Of a stretch of DNA of 13,063 nucleotides, positions 1 through 6,184 are shown piece after piece. A program made the position numbers and the translations under genes. Numbering within the stretch: position 1 is the first letter of the stretch; each line of letters starts with the position of its first letter. Under the pieces are notes generated by a model. That model ran no database searches, was not told the DNA's origin, and saw nothing but the letters and a program-made list of their open reading frames with translations. The stretch lies in NCBI GenBank assembly GCA_023402355.1, contig JAEXCG010000149.1, forward strand, positions 1 to 13,063, read 5' to 3'. Origin of the DNA: Bacillota bacterium. GTDB lineage: Bacteria; Bacillota; Clostridia; Christensenellales; Aristaeellaceae.

Positions 1-360
1 CGCGGGGTCGACGCGGCGGCGCATTTCCTCCAGGTAGCTGACGCCCTCGCGCCCCGTCTCGAGGCTGGCGCGGTCCTGCCAGGAGACGTAGGGCGTGACG
101 GGCCGAAAGCGCTCGTCCGTGAGCAGCCAGCCGTGCATCTGGGTGCTGAGCAAAACGCCCGCCGTGTCCGGCGACGCCATCTCCTCTAGCAGGCCATGCG
201 CCCCCGCGAAGTACGCCTCCGCGTCGATTTCATAGCGTCCGGGACGAGATGGGAGCGGCGCGGGCGTCCTTTCCACGCGGCTTTCGAGCACGCCGCGCCG
301 CGAATCGACGCGCGCGCACTTCGTGTACGTGCTCCCCAGGTCCAATGCCAGCCACTCCAT
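1..360 (-). CDS. FGGY-family carbohydrate kinase, N-terminal part (truncated by window edge)
   Basis: Sugar or polyol kinase of the FGGY family, which transfers phosphate from ATP to a sugar in the cytosol. Only the first 120 residues are visible; the frame is open to the window edge, where a full-length protein would be about 450-520 residues. The N-terminus reads LALDLGSTYTK (residues 4-14), the phosphate-1 ATP-binding loop of the actin-like fold. Residues 72-77 (STQMHG) match the FGGY S-x-Q-x-H-G motif, and W94-Q-D-R-A carries the usual W-x-D-R of the substrate pocket. The start ATG at 360 follows an AAGGA ribosome binding site (complement of 367-371) at 6 nt spacing. The gene is divergent from the DeoR regulator, a common pairing in which the regulator senses the kinase's sugar phosphate. 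The exact substrate (xylulose, sedoheptulose, rhamnulose or other) cannot be read from this fragment. Confidence 0.85.
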   Translation of the reverse strand, partial: MEWLALDLGSTYTKCARVDSRRGVLESRVERTPAPLPSRPGRYEIDAEAYFAGAHGLLEEMASPDTAGVLLSTQMHGWLLTDERFRPVTPYVSWQDRASLETGREGVSYLEEMRRRVDPA

Positions 361-380
361 GAGGTTTCCTTCTTTCTGCG

Positions 381-410
381 TTGACAGGAATGTTTTGCGC
401 GTGCTAGAAT
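381..410 (+). promoter_or_regulatory. Sigma-A promoter of the DeoR-family regulator
   Basis: TTGACA at 381-386 and TAGAAT at 405-410 are separated by 18 nt, and TG at 402-403 forms an extended -10. Transcription would start near 417, giving a leader of about 57 nt. That leader can form a CCCCC/GGGGG stem (439-443 with 452-456, 8-nt loop) just ahead of the ribosome binding site AGAGGTGA (462-469). No equally good promoter was found on the opposite strand for the divergent kinase. Confidence 0.8.
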
Positions 411-473
411 GCCGCATGTACTTCTAAGCCGCGCGCTGCCCCCGCCGCAAAGGGGGACGAAAGAGGTGATTTT

Positions 474-1229
474 GTGCTCATACCGGAGCGTCAGCAGGCG
501 ATCCTCGACTTTTTGAAGGAACACCACGCCGCCGGCGTAAACCAGCTCAGCCGCATGCTCTTCGTGAGCGAGACGTCCATCCGCCGGGACCTGACGCGCC
601 TGGAAAAGGCGGGGCTCGTGCAGAAGACGTACGGCGGGGCGATCCTGGTGCAGGGCGAAAACGAGGTGCTCGCCCTGAACGCCCGCCTGGAGGCCAACAA
701 GGAGGCCAAGATTCTGATCGCCCGCAAGGCCGCGGGGATGGTGACCAACGGCAGCGTCGTCTTTCTGGATTCGAGCAGCACCGCGCTTTGCATGGTGCCC
801 TACCTGGGAAAGCTGCAAAGCCTTTCCGTCATCACCAACGGCGCGCGCCTCGCCGTCGCCTTCGCGGATTACCCGCACGTGCGCGTGTACTGCTCCGGCG
901 GCCTGCTCGCCGCCCACATCTACTCCTTTAACGGCGCGATCGCGCAGCAGGCGCTGCGGACGATGCAGGCGGACATGTCGTTCGTCTCCGTCAAGGCGCT
1001 CGACCCGCAGATGGGCGCCTTCTGCGTGAGCGAGGAGGAGGCGCAGATTCGCCGCATCATGCTGGACAACAGCCGCCGCCGCGTGCTGCTGTGCAGCGCG
1101 AAGAAGCTGGGGAACGTCTCCACGTTCCGGCTGTGCGGGCTGGACGAGATTGAATGCGTCGCGACGGACAAGGCGCCGGAGGGCTCCCTGCGCGAGGCGT
1201 TCGAGGCGAAGGGCGTGCGCGTGCTTTAG
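474..1229 (+). CDS. DeoR-family transcriptional regulator (sugar-phosphate sensing)
   Basis: Cytosolic DNA-binding regulator of 251 residues, the normal length for the family. Residues 1-56 form the DeoR winged helix-turn-helix: the signature V22-NQLSRMLFVSETSIRRDL-40 is followed by LEKAGLV and the wing YGGA. The C-terminal DeoRC sensor domain shows the expected blocks: LDSSSTAL (98-105), VITNG (119-123), SGG (141-143) and EEEAQIRR (187-194). The usual DSSK motif near 208 reads SAKK, so the conserved Asp is Ser208; this may alter ligand preference. The GTG start at 474 is supported by AGAGGTGA 4-7 nt upstream and by the canonical N-terminus (IPERQQAIL). Members usually repress sugar operons and are released by a phosphorylated sugar. 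The divergent FGGY kinase and downstream transporter operons are plausible targets (inference). Its stop codon overlaps that of the convergent sialidase-like gene, with no terminator between them. Confidence 0.93.
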   Translation: MLIPERQQAILDFLKEHHAAGVNQLSRMLFVSETSIRRDLTRLEKAGLVQKTYGGAILVQGENEVLALNARLEANKEAKILIARKAAGMVTNGSVVFLDSSSTALCMVPYLGKLQSLSVITNGARLAVAFADYPHVRVYCSGGLLAAHIYSFNGAIAQQALRTMQADMSFVSVKALDPQMGAFCVSEEEAQIRRIMLDNSRRRVLLCSAKKLGNVSTFRLCGLDEIECVATDKAPEGSLREAFEAKGVRVL

Positions 1230-2242
1230 ACGCATGCGCTGTCGACGAAGAGGATGTCGTGGCGGTTGTACTCGATGGAAAAGAGCAGGTGACCCGCCTC
1301 GTAAAAGCCGTCCGCGTAGCAGAAGGAGCCGGGGAAGTCCGTCACGACGTGCTTTACGCCCCAGGTCTTCATGCCGTCGTCCGAGATCCAGATGGACAGG
1401 GGATTTCGGTGCGCCATGCCCTGCCGCTCGTTCGGGGTGTGGATCAGCGCGATGCGCTCGCCCGGCAGCTCCACGAGCTTCGGCTTGTTCGATGGATTGG
1501 GGATGTCGGTCATCACCGGCTGCGTCCAGGTGCGCCCGTAGTCCTTCGACTGCGCGCGCCACAGGTGGGCCGATTTGTTTTCGCGCAGCAGCATGACGAC
1601 CGTTCCGTCCGAAAGCGAGGCGAGCGTGGGCTCCGACCAGATCCAGCCGCGCCCTGTATCCCCGCCGAACGTCAGGCGGACGCCGGGGAACCGCTCGTAC
1701 GACTTCCCCTCGTCGCCGCTGACGAGCACGCCGCTTTCCACGTAGCCCACGTCCGCGTCCTTCCAGCGCAGCCCCTGCTTTAGCAGGCGGTCGTTTTCCG
1801 CCTGCGACACGGGGTAGTGCTGATACGCCATCAGCAGCTCGCCGTTTCGGGCGCGAATCTGCCCGCGCAGGAACGTGAACGTCGGCAGGCAGGGGGCCGG
1901 GCCCTCGATCTCCCAGGTGTAGCCGCTGTCGGCGCTCTTCATCACGACCCCGTGCCAGTTGAGGAAGTCTCCGTTGTGCACCGTCAGGTACACGCGCGCG
2001 ACGCCGGCCAGCACGGTCACCTCCGTCAGGTAGACCGCCTGCCCGTCCTCCGGGTAGACGAGCCGTCCCTCGCTCCACGTCTCCCCCTCGTCCCGGCTGC
2101 TGAAGGCGTAGACGCGGTTGCCGGGCGCGGGCTCCGTCACGTCCCCGCACTGGGCGAGGATGAGCAGCTCCCCGTTCGGCATGCGCCGCAGAATGGGTTC
2201 GCAGCTCAGGGTGTCCCGATGAACCATTCTCAATCGATCCAT
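1226..2242 (-). CDS. Sialidase-fold (BNR repeat) protein 1, cytosolic
   Basis: Six-bladed beta-propeller of the sialidase superfamily (BNR_2-type), 338 residues and without a signal peptide, so probably a cytosolic glycoside hydrolase acting on imported sugar. Asp-box repeats (S-x-D-x-G-x-x-W) are visible at 49-56 (SRDEGETW), 103-110 (SADSGYTW) and 232-239 (SKDYGRTW), with degenerate copies at 175-182 and 287-294. Conserved-looking polar motifs that may form the active site are WSEPT (202-206), LLREN (218-222), NPSNKPKL (249-256), HRNPL (278-282) and EYNRHD (324-329). The secreted-sialidase RIP motif is absent. The ATG at 2242 was chosen because GGAGGA (complement of 2247-2252) lies 4 nt upstream; an in-frame ATG at 2266 lies inside a hairpin and lacks such a site. 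It is the last gene of operon 1. True sialic acid specificity is unproven: related propellers act on Kdo, Dha or other sugars. Confidence 0.85.
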   Translation of the reverse strand: MDRLRMVHRDTLSCEPILRRMPNGELLILAQCGDVTEPAPGNRVYAFSSRDEGETWSEGRLVYPEDGQAVYLTEVTVLAGVARVYLTVHNGDFLNWHGVVMKSADSGYTWEIEGPAPCLPTFTFLRGQIRARNGELLMAYQHYPVSQAENDRLLKQGLRWKDADVGYVESGVLVSGDEGKSYERFPGVRLTFGGDTGRGWIWSEPTLASLSDGTVVMLLRENKSAHLWRAQSKDYGRTWTQPVMTDIPNPSNKPKLVELPGERIALIHTPNERQGMAHRNPLSIWISDDGMKTWGVKHVVTDFPGSFCYADGFYEAGHLLFSIEYNRHDILFVDSACV

Positions 2243-2257
2243 GTCTTCCTCCGACCC

Positions 2258-2300
2258 GCCCCGCACGGCCGCAAGGCGCGTGCGGGGCGTCTTTTTTCTT
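2258..2300 (+). terminator. Strong intrinsic terminator in plus orientation, between binding protein 1 and sialidase 1
   Basis: A 10-bp GC-rich stem (2258-2267 GCCCCGCACG with 2279-2288 CGTGCGGGGC) extends inward by GCC/GGC around a GCAA tetraloop, with one bulged G. On the plus strand it is followed by TTTTTT at 2292-2297. No plus-strand gene ends here; the nearest is deoR, about 1 kb upstream. On the minus strand, operon 1's own transcript meets the same hairpin without a U-tract, immediately before the ribosome binding site of the sialidase gene, so there it would act as an intercistronic stem-loop. Confidence 0.75.
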
Positions 2301-3949
2301 TACAGCTGGTCCGGCTTGGCGGCGTAGCGGTCGTACGCGGCCTGGTAGATCTCGCTCATCTCCGCAAGGCCCAGCTTGTCAAGCTCCGCCAGGTACGCGT
2401 CCCAGTTGTCGAAGCTCTCCTTGCCGGTGATGAACTTGGCTTCCATGGCCTCCACGTAGTTCGTCAGGTCCAGGAACATGGACAGGCGGGTGTTCTCGTC
2501 GTCCGTGAAGGATACGTTGGGTAGGCCGAACGTGCGCGCCTCCACGACGCCGCTGGCCATCACCTCGTTGTAAAGCCACAGGTTCGTCGGGTCGCCGGCG
2601 ATGATGATGTCGTTCACCGCGTCCACCGAGTTAAAAGGCAGGTTGGTCGGCCCGATTTCGCCCAGGCGGCAGGACCAGTAGCTCGTGTAATCGCCCATGT
2701 GCAGCTTCGCCAGCAGGTGGCCGTCCTGCGTCTCGTCCGCCTGCTTGAGGATTTCATAGCCGTACTGCACGCCTTCCTCGTCCGTCCAGGTGCCGTACTC
2801 GCAGCCCGCGCGCACGGCGCGGCTTCCCTCGATCGTGTAGAACCAGTCGATCAGGCGCACGACCGCCTCCTTGTACTCGCACTTGTCCGTCATGGCCATG
2901 GTGCCCCACGCCAGCTTGCAGGCCGACTGCGCCGGGTACATGGGCACGTCGTTCAAATCGCTTTTCAGCAGCGCGATGGCCTGATACTGGGTGTACTGTT
3001 CCTCCAGCGGCAGGTAGGTGTAGGGCTGGTTGCCCATCAGGCCGACGTTGCCGGTCGAAATCTTCGCGCCCAGCGCCTCCGAGGTCAGCGTGAAGTACTC
3101 GTTGTCCAGGAGCTGCTCCGCGTAGAGCCTGTTCATGTACTTCAGGTATTCCTTGTACGCCTCCGTCGAGGGCACGTAGGTGTAGACGCCGTCCTTCACC
3201 ACGTGCTGCTTGTCCACGAGGCCCAGCGCCGTCAGCACGAGGATGGAGAAGCGGTCGGTGCCCGCGGTGTAGGTCGTGACGACGGGGATTTCGTTGTTCG
3301 GGTCGCCGTCGCCGTTCGCGTCCTGCTCCTTAAACGCCTTTAGGACCGTGTACAGCTCGTCCAGCGTCGTGGGCATCGCGAGGCCGAGGTTGTCGAGCCA
3401 CTGCCTGTTGATGAACGCCGGGTACTGCGTCACCAGGTCGCGGGGCGAGGCGTTGATCGAGGGCATGAAGTAGATGGCGTCGCCCTCGCTCACGATCTCC
3501 TTCACCAGCTCCGGGTACTCGTTGTAAAGCTTCACCGTCTCCGGCGCATACGCCTTAATCAGGGGCGCCAGGTCCACCAGATAGCCCTCCGCGGCATACT
3601 TGGCGATCTGCTGGGCCGAAAGCCCGTGCATGAAGACGTCGGGATAGCTGTCCGACGCGAACGAAACCGCCAGGCGCTCGTTCCAGGCCGCGCTTTCGAC
3701 CTGTTCAAACTCCAGACGAATGCCCGTCTTTTCCGCTACGTAGTCGATGAACCAGTACTTGTCGAAGTCCCCGTGTTGGGCGCTGCGGTCGTAGAGCACC
3801 TTGATCGTGATCTCCTCGTCCACGATCGGCAGCCCCGTCGGGTTAAACCCGTAGCCGAGCCCCTCCGGTCCGTCCACGGCCAGCGCAACCGCTGAAAGCA
3901 GACACAGCGCGAGCGCCAGCAGCATTGCCGTCTTCCATTTCCTTGCCAT
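2300..3949 (-). CDS. Extracellular solute-binding protein 1 of a CUT1 sugar ABC transporter (LplA/YtcQ-like)
   Basis: Secreted binding protein of 549 residues, the size typical of the large LplA/YtcQ group that serves LplB/YtcP permeases and usually binds oligosaccharides. Residues 1-24 are a signal peptide (MARKWK, hydrophobic core, A22-L23-A24 cleavage site). The only Cys in it, C16, has Leu rather than Gly/Ala/Ser before it, so there is no convincing lipobox. The mature part starts with a long extension, then TIKVLYDRSAQHGD and YPDVFM (102-107), typical of this fold. Residues 210-220 (D-A-N-G-D-G-D-P-N-N-E) form an EF-hand-like calcium loop common in the family. The ATG at 3949 follows an AGAGGG site (complement of 3957-3962). 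It is the third gene of operon 1, 50 nt after the YtcP-like permease gene. The ligand is unknown; the linked sialidase-like gene hints at an acidic glycan (inference). Confidence 0.92.
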   Translation of the reverse strand: MARKWKTAMLLALALCLLSAVALAVDGPEGLGYGFNPTGLPIVDEEITIKVLYDRSAQHGDFDKYWFIDYVAEKTGIRLEFEQVESAAWNERLAVSFASDSYPDVFMHGLSAQQIAKYAAEGYLVDLAPLIKAYAPETVKLYNEYPELVKEIVSEGDAIYFMPSINASPRDLVTQYPAFINRQWLDNLGLAMPTTLDELYTVLKAFKEQDANGDGDPNNEIPVVTTYTAGTDRFSILVLTALGLVDKQHVVKDGVYTYVPSTEAYKEYLKYMNRLYAEQLLDNEYFTLTSEALGAKISTGNVGLMGNQPYTYLPLEEQYTQYQAIALLKSDLNDVPMYPAQSACKLAWGTMAMTDKCEYKEAVVRLIDWFYTIEGSRAVRAGCEYGTWTDEEGVQYGYEILKQADETQDGHLLAKLHMGDYTSYWSCRLGEIGPTNLPFNSVDAVNDIIIAGDPTNLWLYNEVMASGVVEARTFGLPNVSFTDDENTRLSMFLDLTNYVEAMEAKFITGKESFDNWDAYLAELDKLGLAEMSEIYQAAYDRYAAKPDQL

Positions 3950-3999
3950 GTGTGTTCCCTCTTTTCTTATTTGATGCCCCTTGCGGGCTTAGGCACGGT

Positions 4000-4908
4000 T
4001 TACCCCTTGATCGCCCCGACCATGACGCCCTTGACGAAGTATTTTTGGAAGAACGGATACATCACCAGCATGGGCAGGGCCGACACCACGATGATGCCGT
4101 ACTTCATCGATTCCTTGAGCTGCGCCATGCGCAGGATTTCGCGCTGCGACTCGGCGTCCGCGCCGATCAGCTCGTTCATCGTGTCGAGCAGGAGGATGCT
4201 GCGCAGGAACAGCTGCAAAGGATAGAGCGCCTTGTCGCTCAAATAGATCATCGCGTTAAAATAGGCGTTCCAGTGGGTGACCGCGTAGAACATCGCCATG
4301 ACCGCGATGATGGGCGCGGAGAGCGGCAGGATGATGCTCGCAAACAGCCGGATGTCCCCGCAGCCGTCGATCTTGGAGGCCTCCTGCAATTCCCAGGGGA
4401 TGGAGGTGGAAAAATACGTCCGGCAGACGACCGTATTCCACATCGTAACGAGCCCCGGCAGCAGCATGACCCACACGGTGTTGACGATGCCAAGCTGCTT
4501 GTACACCAGGTACGTCGGAATCAGGCCGCCGCTGAAGAACATCGTCACAGCGAACAGGGCGGTGAAAAAGCCGTTGCCGAACATGTCCCGGCGCGAGAGC
4601 GCATAAGCGGCCGGCAGCGTGCAGGCGAGGTTCATCAGGGTTCCGACGACCGTGTAGAAGAGCGTGTTGCGGTAGCCGATCCAGATGTCGCTGTAGTCGA
4701 GAATTTTCTGGTAGCCTTCCAGCGTAAAGCCCTTGGGCAGCAGCGTCACGTGGCCCAGAGCGACCTCGTTCGGCTCGCTGAACGACGAGCTGAGGATGTA
4801 GATGAGCGGGTAGAGCACCGTGAGCAATACCAGCAGGCTGATGACCCATACGAGCGCGTCCACGATCCGGTCGTCGCGGCTTCGGATGAGGTTTCTCTTT
4901 GTTTTCAT
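4000..4908 (-). CDS. YtcP-like CUT1 ABC transporter permease 1
   Basis: Inner permease subunit of a carbohydrate ABC transporter, 302 residues with about six hydrophobic helices (first near 18-40, last ending with the family's VKGVMVGAIKG tail). The cytoplasmic EAA loop that contacts the ATPase is E176-A-S-K-I-D-G182 followed by LP at 194-195. Family landmarks SFSEPN (42-47) and SGGLIPTY (126-133) are present. Two in-frame ATGs compete: 4914 abuts the AGGAGG sequence, while 4908 (MKTKRN) sits about 7 nt from it, so 4908 is preferred. The ribosome binding site overlaps the TGA of the preceding LplB-like gene, so the two are probably translationally coupled. It should pair with LplB-like permease 1 and receive substrate from binding protein 1. 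No ATPase gene is nearby. Confidence 0.93.
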   Translation of the reverse strand: MKTKRNLIRSRDDRIVDALVWVISLLVLLTVLYPLIYILSSSFSEPNEVALGHVTLLPKGFTLEGYQKILDYSDIWIGYRNTLFYTVVGTLMNLACTLPAAYALSRRDMFGNGFFTALFAVTMFFSGGLIPTYLVYKQLGIVNTVWVMLLPGLVTMWNTVVCRTYFSTSIPWELQEASKIDGCGDIRLFASIILPLSAPIIAVMAMFYAVTHWNAYFNAMIYLSDKALYPLQLFLRSILLLDTMNELIGADAESQREILRMAQLKESMKYGIIVVSALPMLVMYPFFQKYFVKGVMVGAIKG

Positions 4909-4920
4909 TGCCATCCCTCC

Positions 4921-5883
4921 TCAAAGAAGCCCTGTGTCGCTGACCTTGCGGCTGATAAAATTGACCAGCAGCAGGAGCAGCAGATTACAGACCGAGTTAA
5001 ACAGCCCCACGGCCGCGGAAAAGCTGAACTGCATGTTGATGAGGCCGACCTTGTACACGTACGTGGAGATGATCTCCGCGTATTGCAGGTTCATGGCGTT
5101 TTGCATGAGGTAGGCCTTTTCGTAGCCCAGCGACATGACCTTGCCGGATTCGAGGATGAACATGATGATGACGGTCGGCAGAATCGCCGGCAGGTTGATG
5201 TGAAGGATGCGCTGAAAGCGGGTCGCGCCGTCCACCATGGCCGCCTCCGTCTGCGAGCTGTCGATGCCGGAGAGCGCCGCCAGGAAGATGATGGAGCTCC
5301 AGCCGGAGGACTGCCAGATGCCCGAGATGACGTAGATCGAGGCGAACCACTCGCCCGTCCCCATGAAGTCGTAGGGGCCCATGCCGAGCATGCCCAGCAG
5401 CTTGTTGAGAATGCCCGTGTTGACGTTGAGGAAGATGCTGAGCATGCTCACCATGACGACCACGGAGATAAAGTGCGGCGCGTAGGAGACCGTCTGCACC
5501 ACGCGCTTGTACCCTTCGCGCCGGATCTCGTTGATCGTGAGGGCGAGAATGACCGGCAGCGGAAACGCAAAGACGAGGTTGGTCAGGCTGATGCGCAGCG
5601 TGTTGGCGAGCAGGCTGGCGAAGTTGGGGCCCGTCAGAAAGCGGACGAAGTGCTCCATGCCCACCCACGGGCTTCCGGCGATGCCGAGCTTGGGCTTATA
5701 ATTCTTGAAGGCGATTTGCAGGCCGTAGATCGGCCAGTAGTGAAAGACCACAAAGTAGATGACCGCCGGGGCGATGAGCACGTAAAGCTGCCAGCTTCCG
5801 AGCAGCCGCTTTAAAATGCTCTTCTTTCTGGGCGTCCTGATCGCCCGGCCGGCCGGCGCCGCCATGGAGGCTGATGATTTCAT
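4921..5883 (-). CDS. LplB-like CUT1 ABC transporter permease 1
   Basis: Membrane permease partner of the YtcP-like protein, 320 residues. After a basic N-terminal tail (RTPRKKSILKR) the first helix is at about 31-50, followed by the family motif PIYGLQIAFKNYKP (51-64). The EAA loop reads T212-EAAMVDGA-220 with LP at 231-232, where the ABC ATPase docks. SYAPHF (133-138) is another LplB-group landmark. The ATG at 5883 is the first gene start of operon 1. A GAGGGG site lies about 10 nt upstream, a little distant, and a second Met at 5865 has no ribosome binding site. The leader from the promoter is about 100 nt. The protein resembles LplB-like permease 2 along its whole length, as expected for paralogous systems. 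Confidence 0.93.
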   Translation of the reverse strand: MKSSASMAAPAGRAIRTPRKKSILKRLLGSWQLYVLIAPAVIYFVVFHYWPIYGLQIAFKNYKPKLGIAGSPWVGMEHFVRFLTGPNFASLLANTLRISLTNLVFAFPLPVILALTINEIRREGYKRVVQTVSYAPHFISVVVMVSMLSIFLNVNTGILNKLLGMLGMGPYDFMGTGEWFASIYVISGIWQSSGWSSIIFLAALSGIDSSQTEAAMVDGATRFQRILHINLPAILPTVIIMFILESGKVMSLGYEKAYLMQNAMNLQYAEIISTYVYKVGLINMQFSFSAAVGLFNSVCNLLLLLLVNFISRKVSDTGLL

Positions 5884-5987
5884 CTTCGTCCGTCCCCTCT
5901 GCTCGTTGCTGGGTTTCCTTTTTTTGAGTGGTTTTTGTGCGCATTTCGCGCAACTTTCATGTATATTCTATCGCTTTTTGCACATTC
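5884..5987 (-). other. Operon 1 5' leader
   Basis: About 100 nt between the promoter and the first operon 1 gene, with no ORF of its own. It holds a small perfect inverted repeat TGCGC/GCGCA (5938-5942 and 5948-5952, 5-nt spacer) and a T-rich run at 5917-5925 (plus strand). No riboswitch class was recognised, and no U-tract follows the hairpin in the direction of transcription. Confidence 0.4.
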
Positions 5988-6016
5988 ATCATATCAGTTT
6001 CGTCCAGAGCCGTCAA
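5988..6016 (-). promoter_or_regulatory. Operon 1 promoter
   Basis: On the minus strand, TTGACG (complement of 6011-6016), a 17-nt spacer and TATGAT (complement of 5988-5993) give 11 of 12 matches to the sigma-A consensus. Start of transcription is expected near 5980. The same arrangement, with the same spacer length but different spacer sequence, precedes operon 2 at 11069-11097. An AATCC/GGATT inverted repeat (6015-6028) overlaps the -35 box by two bases and is a candidate operator. Confidence 0.82.
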
Positions 6017-6028
6017 TCCGGGTGGATT
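6015..6028. promoter_or_regulatory. Candidate operator, inverted repeat at the operon 1 -35 box
   Basis: AATCC (6015-6019), GGGT, GGATT (6024-6028) is a perfect 5-bp inverted repeat with a 4-bp centre. It is identical at 11096-11109 and touches the -35 element in both places, a position suited to repression by steric hindrance. No match to a known regulator's consensus is claimed. Confidence 0.5.
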
Positions 6029-6055
6029 TATTTCACACTTTCCGGGATGCGCGCC

Positions 6056-6085
6056 GAACTCGCGCAGAATCGAGCAGAAATGAGC
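6056..6085. promoter_or_regulatory. Three decamer direct repeats upstream of the operon 1 promoter
   Basis: Three adjacent 10-base units, GAACTCGCGC, AGAATCGAGC and AGAAATGAGC on the plus strand, are spaced by one helical turn and begin 40 bases beyond the -35 box. The corresponding units at 11137-11166 keep the same distance and phase. The first unit here is degenerate. Such phased repeats suit binding by a multimeric regulator, perhaps an activator. Confidence 0.45.
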
Positions 6086-6116
6086 GCCGGATAGACAAAG
6101 CGAACCCTCGCGGGCA

Positions 6117-6143
6117 AAATAAAAAGGCGGGCAAATGCCCGCC
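6117..6143 (-). terminator. Intrinsic terminator of operon 2
   Basis: GGCGGGCAAATGCCCGCC (6126-6143) forms a 7-bp GC stem with a 4-nt loop. On the minus strand it is followed by TTTTTATTTT (complement of 6116-6125). It lies 41 nt after the stop of binding protein 2 and ends operon 2 before the operon 1 promoter. Confidence 0.9.
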
Positions 6144-6184
6144 TCAAGCGTTTGGAATAGGCCGCCCTGCACAATCGCGCTGGT

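Larger units (their letters stand above)
6011..6135. repeat. Duplicated regulatory block, copy 1 (partner at 11092-11216)
   Basis: Ungapped alignment with 11092-11216 shows 15 mismatches in 125 positions by hand count, about 88% identity. The 45 bases nearest the promoter (6011-6055) and the last 25 (6111-6135) are identical in both copies; differences cluster in the middle. The block spans the -35 box, a candidate operator, decamer repeats and part of the terminator hairpin of operon 2. No ORF with coding character covers it. Confidence 0.88.

Noticed and set aside
1213..1237. GCGTGCG/CGCATGC stem across the deoR and sialidase 1 stop codons as a shared terminator
   Set aside because: Seven pairs with one G-U, an 11-nt loop and no U-tract on either strand; too weak to call.
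186..2150. 654-residue open frame on the minus strand
   Set aside because: Arg/Gly/Ala-rich low-complexity translation across deoR and sialidase 1; shadow of high-GC coding sequence with no domain.
3925..5814. 629-residue open frame on the plus strand
   Set aside because: His/Asp/Arg-rich antisense shadow of binding protein 1 and the operon 1 permeases.
6024..6055. Catabolite-responsive element near the GTGTGAAAT sequence
   Set aside because: Lacks the central CG and the palindromic halves of the CcpA site.
6011..6135. Riboswitch or structured leader RNA
   Set aside because: The conserved block is upstream of the -10 box, so it is not part of the operon's own transcript; DNA-level control fits better.
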